DNA of 64,000 nucleotides from Pseudorhodoplanes sinuspersici (GCF_002119765.1 NZ_CP021112.1:738501-802500); one strand, 5' to 3'. Positions 46,939 to 57,770 are shown, counted from the first letter of the stretch. Translations and numbers: made by a program. The notes: generated by a model not told the origin, from the letters alone.

Positions 46939-48067
46939 GCTTCTGTTCCCGCTCGACGCCCTGCTTCACGGCGACGGACGAGCGCGGATATTTGCGGCCG
47001 ACTTCGGCGAAGGACGCGCAGGCCATTTCCTTCTGGCCGATGGCCGCGAGCGATTGCCCAAGACGCAGCAGCGCGTCGGGCGCCTTACCGGCAGTTTCAT
47101 ATTTCGTCGTGACAACGAGATAGGCTTCCGCCGCATCCTGATAGCGCTGGCGCTGGAACAGGCTTTCGCCGAGCCAGTAATTCACCTCTGGCGCCATGCG
47201 GTCGTTCGGATAGCGCTGCAGGAAATCGCGAAAGGTCTGCTCGGCGGAGGCGTAGTCCTTCCGCTGGACATAGCCATAGCCGAGGTCGAAATGATCGCGC
47301 GGAGAATCGCCGGGCGGCGAAACCGAGGCCACCGCTCCCGTGCCGCTCATATTGCGTTGGGTCGGCACGCCGCCACCACGCCGGAGCGAGGGATCATTCA
47401 CCGCATTGTTGGCCATGGTCGAAAGGTCGAGCGGCTGACCGGGCTCGCGGCCACCCCGCGCGCCGACTGCGTCGTTGTCGTCATCGTCAGCCTCGTAACG
47501 CGGCGGCACCGACGGTTGGCCAGGCGGCAGTGAACCGAGCGCACGTGGCGCACCGGGTGCCGTCGGATTGGCGTTCGGATCGAACGCATCGCCACGACGG
47601 CCGCCGACATTCGGCGCCGGCACGAAATTCTGATTATCGCGCTGGTCCACACGCGGCTCACTGCGTTGCGCGAAACGTGGATCAGCCGCACGCGGGTCGT
47701 TCATCCGCGGGTCGTTGCGCTGATCCATGCCGGGATCGATATCCGAGCGGCGACCGGGAATGGTCTGCGGCGCACCTTGCGGCGTCGGCGGTTGGGCCTG
47801 CTGACGCTGAGGCGCCCGCGAGCCACCTTTCCCGCCCAATTCCTGGAAGCGATACTCGTTGTCCTCGGTCGTGCGGCGCAATTGCTGCTCGAGCTGCTGG
47901 TTGCGGTATTGCAGTTGCTCGACCTGGCCGGTGAGCTGGCGGATCTGGTTTTCCAGGGCATCGAGCCGCATGACAACATCGGACGCGGACATTTGCGCCG
48001 TGGCCGGCACGGCCCCCACGAGCAGGAACGATAGACCCATTACAAAGAAATGCGGCTTCAGGCGCAT
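46925..48067 (-). CDS. cpoB: Tol-Pal accessory protein CpoB (YbgF)
   Basis: This is a periplasmic protein of about 380 residues with a signal peptide (MRLKPHFFVMGLSFLLVGAVPATAQ, ending near residue 25, of which MRLKPHFFVMGL is the n-region). A trimerising coiled coil (LDALENQIRQLTGQVEQLQY), a Pro/Asp-rich linker of about 130 residues and C-terminal TPRs (AEQTFRDFLQRYPNDRMAPE) follow. CpoB tunes Tol-Pal and PBP1B activity. The linker is much longer than in E. coli. It lies between the RND pump and tilS. Confidence 0.92.
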   Translation of the reverse strand: MRLKPHFFVMGLSFLLVGAVPATAQMSASDVVMRLDALENQIRQLTGQVEQLQYRNQQLEQQLRRTTEDNEYRFQELGGKGGSRAPQRQQAQPPTPQGAPQTIPGRRSDIDPGMDQRNDPRMNDPRAADPRFAQRSEPRVDQRDNQNFVPAPNVGGRRGDAFDPNANPTAPGAPRALGSLPPGQPSVPPRYEADDDDNDAVGARGGREPGQPLDLSTMANNAVNDPSLRRGGGVPTQRNMSGTGAVASVSPPGDSPRDHFDLGYGYVQRKDYASAEQTFRDFLQRYPNDRMAPEVNYWLGESLFQRQRYQDAAEAYLVVTTKYETAGKAPDALLRLGQSLAAIGQKEMACASFAEVGRKYPRSSVAVKQGVEREQKRVRC

Positions 48068-48173
48068 GGAGACAAACTCAAAGGATACGAGGAAGGAAGC
48101 CATCTTAGCATAGACGCGGTAACGTCGAAATTATGACTGAAGCAATTGACCAGGCATTAACCCAAATGCCCGG

Positions 48174-51100
48174 TTAACCGGCCGCCTTGGCCGGACCCGC
48201 CTGCGTTTTACGCGATTTCCTCCACTCCTCGAAACGCTGAATCACCACGAACAGCGACGGCACGAACAGCACGGCAAGGAAGGTCGATGCCAGCATGCCG
48301 CTGAACACGGTGATGCCGATCGATTTGCGGGCGCTGGCCCCGGCGCCGGTCGCCAGCACCAGCGGAACCATACTGATAATGAAGGCGAAGGACGTCATCA
48401 GGATCGCGCGGAACCGGGCCTGCGCGGCGCCGATCGCCGACTCGATGATCGGCCTGCCGTCGCGTACACGCCATTCCCGCGCGACTTCGACGATCAGAAT
48501 CGCATTCTTCGCCGCCAGCGCGATCAGCAGCACGAGACCGATCTGGGTGTAGAGATTGTTGTCGACGCCGATGCCCTTCAACGCCAGCACGGGACCGACC
48601 AGCGCCAACGGCACCGATAGAATGATGGCGAGCGGCGCGTACCAGCTTTCGTACTGGCCAGCGAGCACAAGATAGACCAGCAGCATGGCGAGACCGAGCA
48701 CGATATAGAGCTGATTGCCGACCGCTTTTTCCTGATACGACATCGCCGTCCATTCGAAGCCGGTGCCGGGCGGCAGCGTGCGCTGGGCGATCTGCTCCAT
48801 CAATGCGATTGCCTCGCCGGACGAGAAACCGGCCGCCGGCAGGCCGATCACTGATGATGATGGATACAGGTTATAGAGACTGATCAGCGACGGGCCGACC
48901 GTCGGTTCGATCCTCACCAATGTGCCAATCGGCACCATGTCGCCCTTGTCGTTGCGAACGGACAATTGATCGACGTCGCTTGGCCGCAGACGGAAATTCG
49001 AATCCGCCTGCACATAGACCTGGAAGGTGCGCCCGAATTTGTTGAACTGCGCGACATAGCTCGAGCCGAGGTAGCTCGCGATGGTCTGGAAAACAGCATC
49101 CACCGACACGCCGAGGGTCTGCGCCTTCACCCGGTCGACCTCGACCGCAAGCTGCGGTACGTCGGCGCGAAACGAGGTCTGCACGCGCTGCAGGCCGCTC
49201 TGGCTTTGCGCGTTGCTGACCACCGCATTGGTGATCGCCTGTAGCTTGGTAAAATCGAACGAGCCGTCGCGCATCTGGATCTGCATCGTGAAGCCGCCGG
49301 CATTGCCGATGCCCTGGATCGGCGGCGGCGGCAGCACGTTCACCTTCGCATTCATGATCTGATCGAATTCGCGCGTGAGCCTGGTGAATAGCGGCAGCAA
49401 TTGCTCGTCCTTGCCGCGCTCGTCCCAGTCCTTCAGCACGATATAGACGACGCCTGCGTTCGATAATGTCGCGTTGTTGTCGAGCGCGGACACGCCGGCG
49501 ATCGACAATGCGCTGTCCACGCCCGGCGTCTTGCGCGCGATATCGGCGACCTGATTGAGCACCTCATTGGTGCGCTCAAGCGAAGCGCCGTCCGGCAATT
49601 GCACGGTGGCCAGGAGATAGCCCTGATCCTCAATCGGCAGGAAGCCGGTCGGAATGCGCGAGAGGCCGTAGCCGGCCGCGGCGATGATCAGCAATGCAAC
49701 CACCGACGCGATGCCGGCATGCCGCACCATACCGCCGATCAGCCGCAAATAACCGCGTTCGCAGGCCCCATAGATCCAATTGAAGCCGCGGAAAACGAAA
49801 TTACGATGCTCCGGCGGCACCGAAGGCCGCAGCCACAGGGCACATTGCGTCGGCTTCAACGTCGCCGCGTTGATGGCACTGAGCAAGGCCGTCGCGGCGA
49901 TCACCAGCGCGAATTGCGCATACATCCTGCCGGTCAGTCCGGGCAGAAAAGCGGCCGGGATGAACACCGCCATCAGCACCAGCGTGATGCCGACGATCGG
50001 TGCGAATAATTGGTCCATCGCCTTGATCGCCGCATCATGGCCGTTCATGCCACGCTCGATGTTATGCGCCGCGCCTTCCACGACGACGATGGCGTCGTCG
50101 ACGACGATACCGATCGCCAGCACCAGCGCGAACAAGGTCGAGAGATTGACGGTGAAGCCGAGCGCGGCCATCGCCGCGAAGGCGCCGATGATCGTCACCG
50201 GCACGGTCGTCGCCGGCACCAGCATTGCCCGCCAGTCCTGCAGGAACAGCACGATGACGATCAGCACGAGGATCGCCGCCTCGATCAACGTCTTGTAAAC
50301 TTCGTTGATCGACGCATTGACGAATTTCGTGGTGTCGAACGGGATGCTGCTGGCAACGCCGGGCGGGAACGCCTTGGCCAGTTCCGCCATCTTCTTGTCG
50401 ACCGCCTGCTTCACTTGCAACGCGTTCGCACCGGGCGACTGGAAAATGCCGAGCGCAGCGGCCGGCTGACCATCCTGCGTGAAAATCTGGCTGTAGGTCT
50501 GGGCACCGAGTTCGACGCGGCCGATATCGCGTATGCGGGTGAGCTCACCGCCGGCGCCGCCTCCGGTTTTCACCACCACATTCTCGTATTCGCTCACTTC
50601 ACTGAGACGGCCGGAGATGTCGATGGTGTACTGGAAGTCCTGCCCCGAAGGCGCCGGCGGCGCGCCGATCTGCCCCGCAGTCACCTGCTGGCTTTGCGCC
50701 TGCAAGGCGGAGATCACGTCTTGCGGCGTCAGCGAGCGCGCCTTCAGCTTTTCCGGATCGAGCCACACGCGCATCGAATATTGTCCGGCGCCGAACACCG
50801 TGACGTTGCCGACACCCGGCACGCGGGACAATTCATCGCGCAGGCTGATAGTGCCGTAATTGGCGAGATAGAGGCTGTCACGGCTCTTGTCCGGGGACGT
50901 CAGCGTGACGAACATCAGGATCGCGGTGGACTTCTTCTGCACCGTTACACCTTGCGCCTGCACCGCCTGCGGCAGCGACGACAAGGCGCTCGATACGCGG
51001 TTCTGCACCAGCACCTGCGCGAAGTTCAGATCGGTGCCGATCCTGAACGTCACCGTCAGCGTATAGGTGCCGTCGGCGGCGCTGGTGGACTGCATGTAGA

Positions 51101-51329
51101 TCATGTCCTCGACGCCGTTGACCTGCTGCTCGATCGGCAACGCAACGGTATCGACAACGACGCGAGCGCTGGCGCCTGGATAACGTGTCTGCACCTGCAC
51201 GGTCGGCGGCGTCACATCGGGATATTGCGAGACCGGCAGGTTGATCAGCGCGACCAGGCCGATCACGACCATCAGGATCGCAAGAACATTCGCCAGAACC
51301 GGACGCTCGATGAAAAATTTGGAAATCAT
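48174..51329 (-). CDS. RND multidrug efflux permease (HAE1 family, AcrB/MexB-like)
   Basis: This is a 1051-residue inner-membrane proton-driven pump with twelve helices, two large periplasmic loops and the HAE1 signature GIVVDDAIVVVEG in the fourth helix region (the double Asp of the proton relay). The N-terminal SKFFIERPVLANVLAILMVV is canonical. It is co-transcribed with the adaptor protein gene upstream (14 bp). No outer-membrane TolC-type gene and no TetR gene are adjacent, so an unlinked TolC is expected. Substrates are unknown. Confidence 0.95.
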   Translation of the reverse strand: MISKFFIERPVLANVLAILMVVIGLVALINLPVSQYPDVTPPTVQVQTRYPGASARVVVDTVALPIEQQVNGVEDMIYMQSTSAADGTYTLTVTFRIGTDLNFAQVLVQNRVSSALSSLPQAVQAQGVTVQKKSTAILMFVTLTSPDKSRDSLYLANYGTISLRDELSRVPGVGNVTVFGAGQYSMRVWLDPEKLKARSLTPQDVISALQAQSQQVTAGQIGAPPAPSGQDFQYTIDISGRLSEVSEYENVVVKTGGGAGGELTRIRDIGRVELGAQTYSQIFTQDGQPAAALGIFQSPGANALQVKQAVDKKMAELAKAFPPGVASSIPFDTTKFVNASINEVYKTLIEAAILVLIVIVLFLQDWRAMLVPATTVPVTIIGAFAAMAALGFTVNLSTLFALVLAIGIVVDDAIVVVEGAAHNIERGMNGHDAAIKAMDQLFAPIVGITLVLMAVFIPAAFLPGLTGRMYAQFALVIAATALLSAINAATLKPTQCALWLRPSVPPEHRNFVFRGFNWIYGACERGYLRLIGGMVRHAGIASVVALLIIAAAGYGLSRIPTGFLPIEDQGYLLATVQLPDGASLERTNEVLNQVADIARKTPGVDSALSIAGVSALDNNATLSNAGVVYIVLKDWDERGKDEQLLPLFTRLTREFDQIMNAKVNVLPPPPIQGIGNAGGFTMQIQMRDGSFDFTKLQAITNAVVSNAQSQSGLQRVQTSFRADVPQLAVEVDRVKAQTLGVSVDAVFQTIASYLGSSYVAQFNKFGRTFQVYVQADSNFRLRPSDVDQLSVRNDKGDMVPIGTLVRIEPTVGPSLISLYNLYPSSSVIGLPAAGFSSGEAIALMEQIAQRTLPPGTGFEWTAMSYQEKAVGNQLYIVLGLAMLLVYLVLAGQYESWYAPLAIILSVPLALVGPVLALKGIGVDNNLYTQIGLVLLIALAAKNAILIVEVAREWRVRDGRPIIESAIGAAQARFRAILMTSFAFIISMVPLVLATGAGASARKSIGITVFSGMLASTFLAVLFVPSLFVVIQRFEEWRKSRKTQAGPAKAAG

Positions 51330-51343
51330 CGACGCGCGCGCTC

Positions 51344-52489
51344 CTATTTCGACGGCGCTGCTGCTGCCACCTGAAGCTTTGGATCAACTTTCTGGCCGGG
51401 AATCGCGCGCATCAAGCCATCGACGACGACGCGATCGTCCGGGTTGAGCCCGCTCAGGATCACCCGCATCGCCCCCGAATGCTGGCCCAGCTCGACCTTG
51501 CGCTGTTCGACCACATTGTCGGCATTGACCACCAGCACATAACGACCCCCCTGGTCGCTGCCGAGCGCCGCATCGGGCACCAACAACGATTCACGTGCGG
51601 GTCCGGGCACACGCACGCGCACGAAATAGCCGGGCAACAACACGCCTTTCGGATTGGCCAGCACGCCGCGCACGGCCAACGTGCCAGTGCCGGCGCTCAC
51701 GCTCGGAGCGGCATAGTCGAGTTTGCCATCATGAGGGAAGCCGTTCTCGGTCTGCAGCCCGATCTGCACCGGGTAATTCAGGATGTCGCTGCTGCTTTCG
51801 CCGCGCTTTGCGCGCTCGGCGCGGATGCGCAGCACATCCTGCTCGCTGACATTGAAATTTACATAGATCGGATCGAGTTGCACGATGGTCGCAAGCTTGG
51901 TCGGCGTGTTGTTGGCGCCGACATATTCGCCGACCGAGACCTCCCGTGCGGTCACCACCCCATCAAACGGCGCCGCAACTTGCGTATAGCCATAGTTGAT
52001 CACGGCAAGCTCGGTATTGGCCTCTGCCTGTTCAACATTGGCCCTGTCAGTGTCACGCTGCGCCAGCGCCTTGTCGTAATTGACCTGGGCCGACACGCCG
52101 CGCTTTTGCAGATCGGCTTGCCGCGCGAACTCGGCTTCGGATTGGACTAACGCCGCCTTGGCGGCATCTTCTGCGGCCTTGGCCTGATCGACTTTGACCT
52201 TGTAGGGCTCAGGCTCGATCAGAAACAGCGGCGCGCCCTTCTTCACCAACGCGCCGTCCCGATATTGAATCGCCTGAACGAAGCCCGGAATGCGCGCGAC
52301 GAGATCGACGGTATTCACAGCGGCAAGCGTACCGGTCTCTTCCAGATAACCGACCACATTTTGCTTCACCGGATTGGCAACGATCACCTGCGGTGGCGGC
52401 GGCGGCACATAGCGATTGGGCTCTTCGCATCCCGTCAGCACGACGAGACCGGCAACGGCAAGCCAAAGCTGACTTCTGACCCGGTGCAT
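51344..52489 (-). CDS. RND efflux periplasmic adaptor lipoprotein
   Basis: This is a membrane-fusion protein of about 381 residues (MexA/AcrA type). The lipobox is LTGC near residue 20. A biotinyl-lipoyl-like and alpha-hairpin region (AKAAEDAAKAALVQSEAEFA) and beta-barrel domains follow. It links the pump to an outer-membrane channel. The ATG at 52489 is chosen so that the signal peptide is normal; the ORF to 52549 is longer. It is upstream of the pump gene by 14 bp. Confidence 0.93.
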   Translation of the reverse strand: MHRVRSQLWLAVAGLVVLTGCEEPNRYVPPPPPQVIVANPVKQNVVGYLEETGTLAAVNTVDLVARIPGFVQAIQYRDGALVKKGAPLFLIEPEPYKVKVDQAKAAEDAAKAALVQSEAEFARQADLQKRGVSAQVNYDKALAQRDTDRANVEQAEANTELAVINYGYTQVAAPFDGVVTAREVSVGEYVGANNTPTKLATIVQLDPIYVNFNVSEQDVLRIRAERAKRGESSSDILNYPVQIGLQTENGFPHDGKLDYAAPSVSAGTGTLAVRGVLANPKGVLLPGYFVRVRVPGPARESLLVPDAALGSDQGGRYVLVVNADNVVEQRKVELGQHSGAMRVILSGLNPDDRVVVDGLMRAIPGQKVDPKLQVAAAAPSK

Positions 52490-52590
52490 AGAGGAAACAA
52501 TCCTGCGCCATTGCAACTTTGGCAAGCACCAAAACAAAACCGGCCCCACTTTTGCCGCGGGCGCCGGTTCAATCCAAATTCATTTTTGCC

Positions 52591-53082
52591 TTACGAGCTT
52601 GCGTTCAGCACCGTCACAGCACGGCGGTTTTGCGACCAGCAGGAGATGTCGTTACACACCGCGACCGGCCGTTCCTTGCCGTAAGAAATCGTGCGCATGC
52701 GCTGTGGGTTCACACCGCGCGACGAAAGATATTCGCGGACCGTCTGAGCGCGACGGGCGCCGAGCGCGATATTGTATTCGCGTGTGCCGCGTTCATCGGC
52801 GTGACCTTCGATGGTGAAGGTGTATTGCGAATAGCGGTTCAGCCATTGCGCCTGATTGTCGAGTGTCGCCCGACCCTGGGGCGTCAGAGTGGTCTGATCC
52901 GACTCGAAGAAGACGCGATCGCCAACATTGACCACAAAATCCTGCTGGCTGCCTGGGACACCGGCACCGCCGGCCGCACCAACCTGATCGCCTGGCTTGT
53001 TCGCGCAAGCAGACACCGCGAGAGACGCGGCGAGGACGCCAATCACGCTCAACAGGCGCAGGGACCGTCTGACAGAAATCAT
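52591..53082 (-). CDS. pal: Peptidoglycan-associated lipoprotein Pal
   Basis: This is a 163-residue outer-membrane lipoprotein. The signal peptide ends at a lipobox (SVIGVLAASLAVSAC), and the OmpA-like peptidoglycan-binding domain includes FTIEGHADERGTREYNIALG, then ARRAQTVREYLSS and SYGKERP. The ATG at 53082 is preferred to 53157. It is the outer-membrane anchor of the Tol-Pal system. The neighbouring genes on the left are an RND pump rather than cpoB, so the usual pal-cpoB adjacency is broken. Confidence 0.96.
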   Translation of the reverse strand: MISVRRSLRLLSVIGVLAASLAVSACANKPGDQVGAAGGAGVPGSQQDFVVNVGDRVFFESDQTTLTPQGRATLDNQAQWLNRYSQYTFTIEGHADERGTREYNIALGARRAQTVREYLSSRGVNPQRMRTISYGKERPVAVCNDISCWSQNRRAVTVLNASS

Positions 53083-53309
53083 CCCGGTGACTCCATTTAC
53101 TTTACCGGACACTTTCGAAAGGTCTAACCCGCGTTGGTTAAACGAACGTTCCATCAACCTTGATCAGACCTTGCGAAGTCCCCCCGAAGGCGACCGATTG
53201 TCGCAAACCATCGTTAATGGTTAGCAGACGGTTAATGCCGAAAATACGGCAGGGACAGCTATTTTACGCTTGCGGCGCAAGGGTGAGGCCAGCAGGCCAC
53301 ACCGGAGGA

Positions 53310-54659
53310 TCAGGACAGAAGCGGGGACCAGGCCGGGTCTGATGCGAAACTGGGCGTCGGAATGCGCTGCTCGTTGCGGCCGGTGATATCGACAGAAAAC
53401 AGCGACGGACCGCCGCCGCCGTCGCGGAAGAACATGATCACCCGTCCATTCGGCGCGAAGGTCGGGCCCTCATTGTGGAAGCCCTCGGTCAGAATTCGCT
53501 CCCCCGAACCGTCGGTCCGCATGATGCCGATCGCGAACTTCCCGCCGCCCTGTTTGGTGAAGGCAATGGCGTCACCGCGCGGCGACCAAACCGGCGTCGA
53601 ATAGGAGCCTTCACCGAAGCTGATGCGCTGTGCGTTGCCGCCGGTCGATGGCATGACATAGATCTGCTGCGAGCCGCCGCGATCGGATTCGAAACAGATC
53701 CGTGTGCCGTCCGGCGAATAGGATGGCGCGGTGTCGATGGCCGGGGATTGCGTCAGCCGGGTCGTGTTGCGCGAGCGCAGGTCCATCGTGAAGAGATTGG
53801 AATTCGAGCCTTGCTGCAGGCTCATGATCACGCGCTGCCCATCGGGCGAAAAGCGCGGCGAGAATGTCATGCCTGGGAAGTTGCCGACGATTTCACGCTG
53901 GTTGGTTTCGATGTTGAGCAGATAAACGCGCGGATCGCCCTGCCCGAACGACATGTAGGTGATTTCCTGCGTCGACGGCGAGAAGCGCGGCGTCAGCACG
54001 AGATCTTCGCCGCGGGTCAGATAGCGCACATTGGCGCCGTCCTGATCCATGATCGCGAGCCGCTTCACGCGACGATCCTTCGGCCCGCTCTCGTCGACAA
54101 ACACGATGCGGGAATCGAAATAGCCCTTCTCGCCGGTGAGACGTTCGTAGATGGCGTCGGAGATGATGTGGCCGATGCGCCTCCAATTGTCCGGCGTCGT
54201 GAAATATTGCTGACCCGCCTGCTGCTGGCCCGCGAACACGTCCCAGAGGCGGAATTCGGCCCGCAGACGGCCGTCACCCTGTCGCGTGACGCGGCCGGTG
54301 ACCAGTGCCTGCGCGTTGATCGCGCGCCAATCCGGGAATTTCGGCGCGACATCGGGATTGGAGATCCTCTCGATGTAGGCGGCCGGATCGATCGGCGCGA
54401 ACAGGCCGGAGCGGCGCAGATTGTTGGTGATGATGCCGGTGACGTTGCGCGCCACGTCCGAATCCGGGCCCGTACCGCCGGCAAAATCCGGCAGCGCGAT
54501 CGGCATCGGCTGGACATTGCCCTGCGTAACATCGAGCTTCAGCACGGCTTCCGCAGGGCGAAGACCTGTCACGGCGACCAGCGCTGAACCCGCGCCGATC
54601 GTCAGCAAACGACGACGCGTCAGCGTCGGATAAGGAAGGTGAAGCGGTGTTTTCAGCAT
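53310..54659 (-). CDS. tolB: Tol-Pal system protein TolB
   Basis: This is a 449-residue periplasmic beta-propeller protein. The signal peptide starts with [17 protein letters not shown], which is Tat-like (RRRLL). An N-terminal domain and WD40-like propeller repeats with [31 protein letters not shown], and [15 protein letters not shown] follow. It interacts with Pal and TolA. It is downstream of tolA by 33 bp and 227 bp upstream of pal. Confidence 0.96.
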   Translation of the reverse strand: MLKTPLHLPYPTLTRRRLLTIGAGSALVAVTGLRPAEAVLKLDVTQGNVQPMPIALPDFAGGTGPDSDVARNVTGIITNNLRRSGLFAPIDPAAYIERISNPDVAPKFPDWRAINAQALVTGRVTRQGDGRLRAEFRLWDVFAGQQQAGQQYFTTPDNWRRIGHIISDAIYERLTGEKGYFDSRIVFVDESGPKDRRVKRLAIMDQDGANVRYLTRGEDLVLTPRFSPSTQEITYMSFGQGDPRVYLLNIETNQREIVGNFPGMTFSPRFSPDGQRVIMSLQQGSNSNLFTMDLRSRNTTRLTQSPAIDTAPSYSPDGTRICFESDRGGSQQIYVMPSTGGNAQRISFGEGSYSTPVWSPRGDAIAFTKQGGGKFAIGIMRTDGSGERILTEGFHNEGPTFAPNGRVIMFFRDGGGGPSLFSVDITGRNEQRIPTPSFASDPAWSPLLS

Positions 54660-54692
54660 TGATGAATATTCACTGGTGAATTGTGAAACGGG

Positions 54693-55634
54693 TCAGCCTC
54701 GATACATCTCGCGCGGATCGAAGCGCACTTCAACGTCCGACCAGAGGTCGTATTTCGCAATCGGCATCTTGTATGGCGCACAACGCCTGATGGCGCGTCG
54801 CGCTGCTTCAGCCGCCACCTGGAATTGCGGGTGATTGCCGCGATTCATGACCTGCGGCTCGGATGAAACACTGCCATCACGATTGAGTTGCAACCGCACA
54901 TCGACGATGAGTTCACGCGCTTCCAGCGCACCGGGTGGCGGATTCCAGCACGCCTGGATCTGCGCGCGCAAGGCATCGATATCGCTCTGCGACAACGTCG
55001 CGGCGCTGCCGGTCGGCACGCCAAGCGAAGCGGTACGGTTGATGGTCTCGCCGGTCGCAGCATGACGTTGCGGATCGCGCTTGTCGAGCAGCGCGGAAAT
55101 CTTCGATGGGTCGAATTTCGGCTGTGGCTTCGGCGGCTCCGGCTTTTTCTGCGGAATCGGCACGGGCTTGGCTTCGGCCTGTTTCTGCTCGTCCTTTTTC
55201 TTGCTGTCGTCCTTCTTCAGGGCTTCGGCAATCGGATCGGTTTTCGGCTCCGGCTTTTTCGGCTCGGGCTTGGCTTCCGCCTTGGGCTGCGGCTTGGGCG
55301 GTTCCGGCTTCGGCTCTGGCTTGTTCTCAGGCTGTTCGGTCGGCGGCGTCGGCTCGCTCTTGGTCGCCTCGATTTCCTTTTTCTCGGTGACCTTCTGAAC
55401 CGGATCGGGCGCCGGTTTTTTCTCGCCCTGCTTGTCGACCAGCGGCTTCGGCGTGTCCTGCTTCTTGGCGGTCTTGGAGCCTTGCGTCATCTGCGTGAAT
55501 TCGGTCGTCGAGATGATATCGACCGGCACCGAATCAGACTGCGCCGATTGCAGCGGATTGGCGCTGAAAGTCAGCACCGCCCACAGCAACGCGGATGCGT
55601 GCGCCACGCTCGATATGGTGAGACCCGTCCTCAT
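54693..55634 (-). CDS. tolA: TolA-like energy-transducing protein
   Basis: This is a 313-residue inner-membrane-anchored protein. One N-terminal membrane helix is followed by a Lys/Glu/Pro-rich stalk of about 150 residues (for example PKPEPPKPQPKAEAKPEPKK) and a C-terminal TolA/TonB-like domain (LRAQIQACWNPPPGALEARE, then LIVDVRLQLNRDGS). It links the TolQR motor to TolB and Pal. It lies 10 bp after tolR. Confidence 0.93.
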   Translation of the reverse strand: MRTGLTISSVAHASALLWAVLTFSANPLQSAQSDSVPVDIISTTEFTQMTQGSKTAKKQDTPKPLVDKQGEKKPAPDPVQKVTEKKEIEATKSEPTPPTEQPENKPEPKPEPPKPQPKAEAKPEPKKPEPKTDPIAEALKKDDSKKKDEQKQAEAKPVPIPQKKPEPPKPQPKFDPSKISALLDKRDPQRHAATGETINRTASLGVPTGSAATLSQSDIDALRAQIQACWNPPPGALEARELIVDVRLQLNRDGSVSSEPQVMNRGNHPQFQVAAEAARRAIRRCAPYKMPIAKYDLWSDVEVRFDPREMYRG

Positions 55635-55644
55635 CCCCTGATGA

Positions 55645-56097
<453 letters not shown>

Positions 56098-56113
56098 CGT
56101 GCGCTATCCCCCG

Positions 56114-56827
56114 TCAGGTCCCACGTTCGTCGATCTGACGCGACAGGATTGCGGAAAACTCGTCGGCGAACCCTTCCAGGCGATGCGCCTGCTTGTTCAC
56201 CTCGGCGACGAACTTGTTATAGAAAATCGTCGCCGGAATGGCGGCAACGAGGCCAATTGCTGTTGCGAACAGCGCCTCGGCGATGCCGGGCGCGACGACC
56301 GCGAGCGAGGTGTTCTTGGACGCGGCGATCGACTGGAAGCTGTTCATGATGCCCCAGACGGTGCCAAACAGCCCGACGAAGGGGCCAGCGGAACCGACGG
56401 TCGCCAGCACCAGCAGCCGGCGCTCCAGCCGGTCGATCTCACGGGTGATGGTGACGTCCATCACCTTGTCGATTCGGGTCTGCAGGCCGGCGAAGGACCG
56501 GGATTGGCCTTCGAAGCTGCGCTTCCATTCCCGCATGGCCGCGACAAAAAGTGCCGCCATCGAATGGGTCGGACGGGCCGACAGCGCGCGATAAAGCTCC
56601 TCCAGCGACTGGCCGGACCAGAACGCCTGCTCGAAACGATCCATCGCCCGCTTGGTACGGGCGAACAGCAGCAATTTGTCGATGGCGATCGCCCATACCC
56701 AGATCGAGCAGGCGAGCAGGCCGATCATCACCAGTTTCACGACCCAATGCGCCTGCAAGAACAGGCTGAAGATCGAAAGATCGGCGGTGACCGGCAGGGC
56801 CGACTGCGCCACGTCGGCTGGATTCAT
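56114..56827 (-). CDS. tolQ: Tol-Pal system protein TolQ
   Basis: This is a 237-residue inner-membrane motor protein of the ExbB/MotA/TolQ family with three membrane helices, the last two containing GPFVGLFGTVWGIMNSFQSI and VAPGIAEALFATAIGLVAAI. The ATG at 56827 is preferred to 56905, because GAGGACAG stands upstream and the family start follows. It begins the tolQ-tolR-tolA-tolB run. Confidence 0.96.
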   Translation of the reverse strand: MNPADVAQSALPVTADLSIFSLFLQAHWVVKLVMIGLLACSIWVWAIAIDKLLLFARTKRAMDRFEQAFWSGQSLEELYRALSARPTHSMAALFVAAMREWKRSFEGQSRSFAGLQTRIDKVMDVTITREIDRLERRLLVLATVGSAGPFVGLFGTVWGIMNSFQSIAASKNTSLAVVAPGIAEALFATAIGLVAAIPATIFYNKFVAEVNKQAHRLEGFADEFSAILSRQIDERGT

Positions 56828-57237
56828 GGATCTGTCCTCTTCGGAATTGCGTTCCGCAAGCTCTCTATCGACTAGCCTCGCGTCGGCTCGACTTTGGCGG
56901 TGCACCTCGCCGGACCATGAGGGGAGAGCGGACGCCCGAACGAGGCGCGACGCGCATTCCCGATTGTCACGAAGACAAAGCCGTCCACCACCACCGGCAT
57001 ACCGACGAAATCCCCGTGAAACTTGGCCAAACTAGGGCGCAAGCTGAGCCGTCACCGGGCTAACCAGCGCCCATTGTGGTTAAGAAAGGGTTACGGCGAT
57101 GCGACGGTTTTTTGTGAACGCGGGGGCCGCGCGAGAGGGGGCAAAAACCGCCGGTTTTTAATTGCCCCCATAAAAATCCGCCCGCCGCAATGAAGCGACG
57201 GGCGGTACGCACACAACGGATATTTCGAGAGGGCGCG
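56828..57237. other. Intergenic region upstream of tolQ, with hairpins
   Basis: This 410-bp gap has no convincing gene. It must contain the tolQ promoter. A hairpin with outer arms GGGGGC (57137-57142) and GCCCCC (57164-57169) and an inner AAAAACCG/CGGTTTTT pair stands near its left-hand DUF2852 side, next to the DUF2852 terminator. It may insulate the tol operon from readthrough. Confidence 0.55.
57173..57205 (-). terminator. Rho-independent terminator of the DUF2852 gene
   Basis: A stem of CCGCCCG (57178-57184) and CGGGCGG (57199-57205) with an inner loop of 14 bases. On the minus strand the stem is followed by ATTTTTAT, as expected for an intrinsic terminator. It lies 33 bp downstream of the stop codon. 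Confidence 0.75.
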
Positions 57238-57684
57238 TTACTGGCCCTGTGGCGCGGGCGGCGGTGTGTTGCCGCGGCTGCGGCGATCGGCCATGAACTG
57301 GTCGAACTCGGCCTTATCCTTGGCTTCGCGCAGACGTGCCAGGAAGTCCTGGAATTCGCGCTGCTCCTCCTCGAGCCGGCGCAGCGTTTCGGCGCGATAT
57401 TCATCGAACGCCTTGTTGCCCGACGACGGAGGCGACCAGAGCCCGCCACCAAAACCAGAGCCGAAATTTTGTCCGCGCTCACGCATGCGGTCCATCTTCT
57501 CCTGCATGCGATTCATTTTGGATTGCCAGCGTTCCATGCCGTAGCGACCACATCCCATCCGTCCGCTCCATATTGTGAAGGCCAGAAGGCTGAGACCGAT
57601 CGGCCACCAAACAATGAAGCCGAGAACCGTTGCTGCGATCCAAGCCGGCCGGCCGTATTCGTCGATCTTGTCCGTGAGAGTCAT
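57238..57684 (-). CDS. DUF2852-family membrane protein
   Basis: This is a 148-residue protein with one strong hydrophobic helix (AATVLGFIVWWPIGLSLLAF) near the N-terminus, followed by a basic, helical and coiled-coil-like soluble part (MERWQSKMNRMQEKMDRMRE; AETLRRLEEEQREFQDFLAR). The family is found mainly in Hyphomicrobiales and its function is unknown. A perfect 23-bp palindrome lies 20 bp upstream of the ATG and is shared in part with the TetR gene at 57771, suggesting regulation by that protein. Confidence 0.85.
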   Translation of the reverse strand: MTLTDKIDEYGRPAWIAATVLGFIVWWPIGLSLLAFTIWSGRMGCGRYGMERWQSKMNRMQEKMDRMRERGQNFGSGFGGGLWSPPSSGNKAFDEYRAETLRRLEEEQREFQDFLARLREAKDKAEFDQFMADRRSRGNTPPPAPQGQ

Positions 57685-57703
57685 CGCATCCTCATGGCCT
57701 AGA

Positions 57704-57726
57704 TGTGAATGTTAATAACATTCACA
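57704..57726. promoter_or_regulatory. Palindromic operator candidate upstream of the DUF2852 gene
   Basis: Arms TGTGAATGTTA (57704-57714) and TAACATTCACA (57716-57726) are exact complements around one central base. Position 20 bp upstream of the start codon fits repressor control. A related site (TGTGAATG-N4-TAACAT) stands at 58409-58422 by the adjacent TetR gene. Confidence 0.7.
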
Positions 57727-57770
57727 TAGCTTCGGCCCCGTTGGGTGTCAAGACGCGGCCAGACGGAACC

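Noticed and set aside
50010-51374. Plus-strand frame of 454 codons opposite the RND pump
   Set aside because: It has an Arg/His-rich composition typical of antisense of a GC-rich gene, with no domain features.
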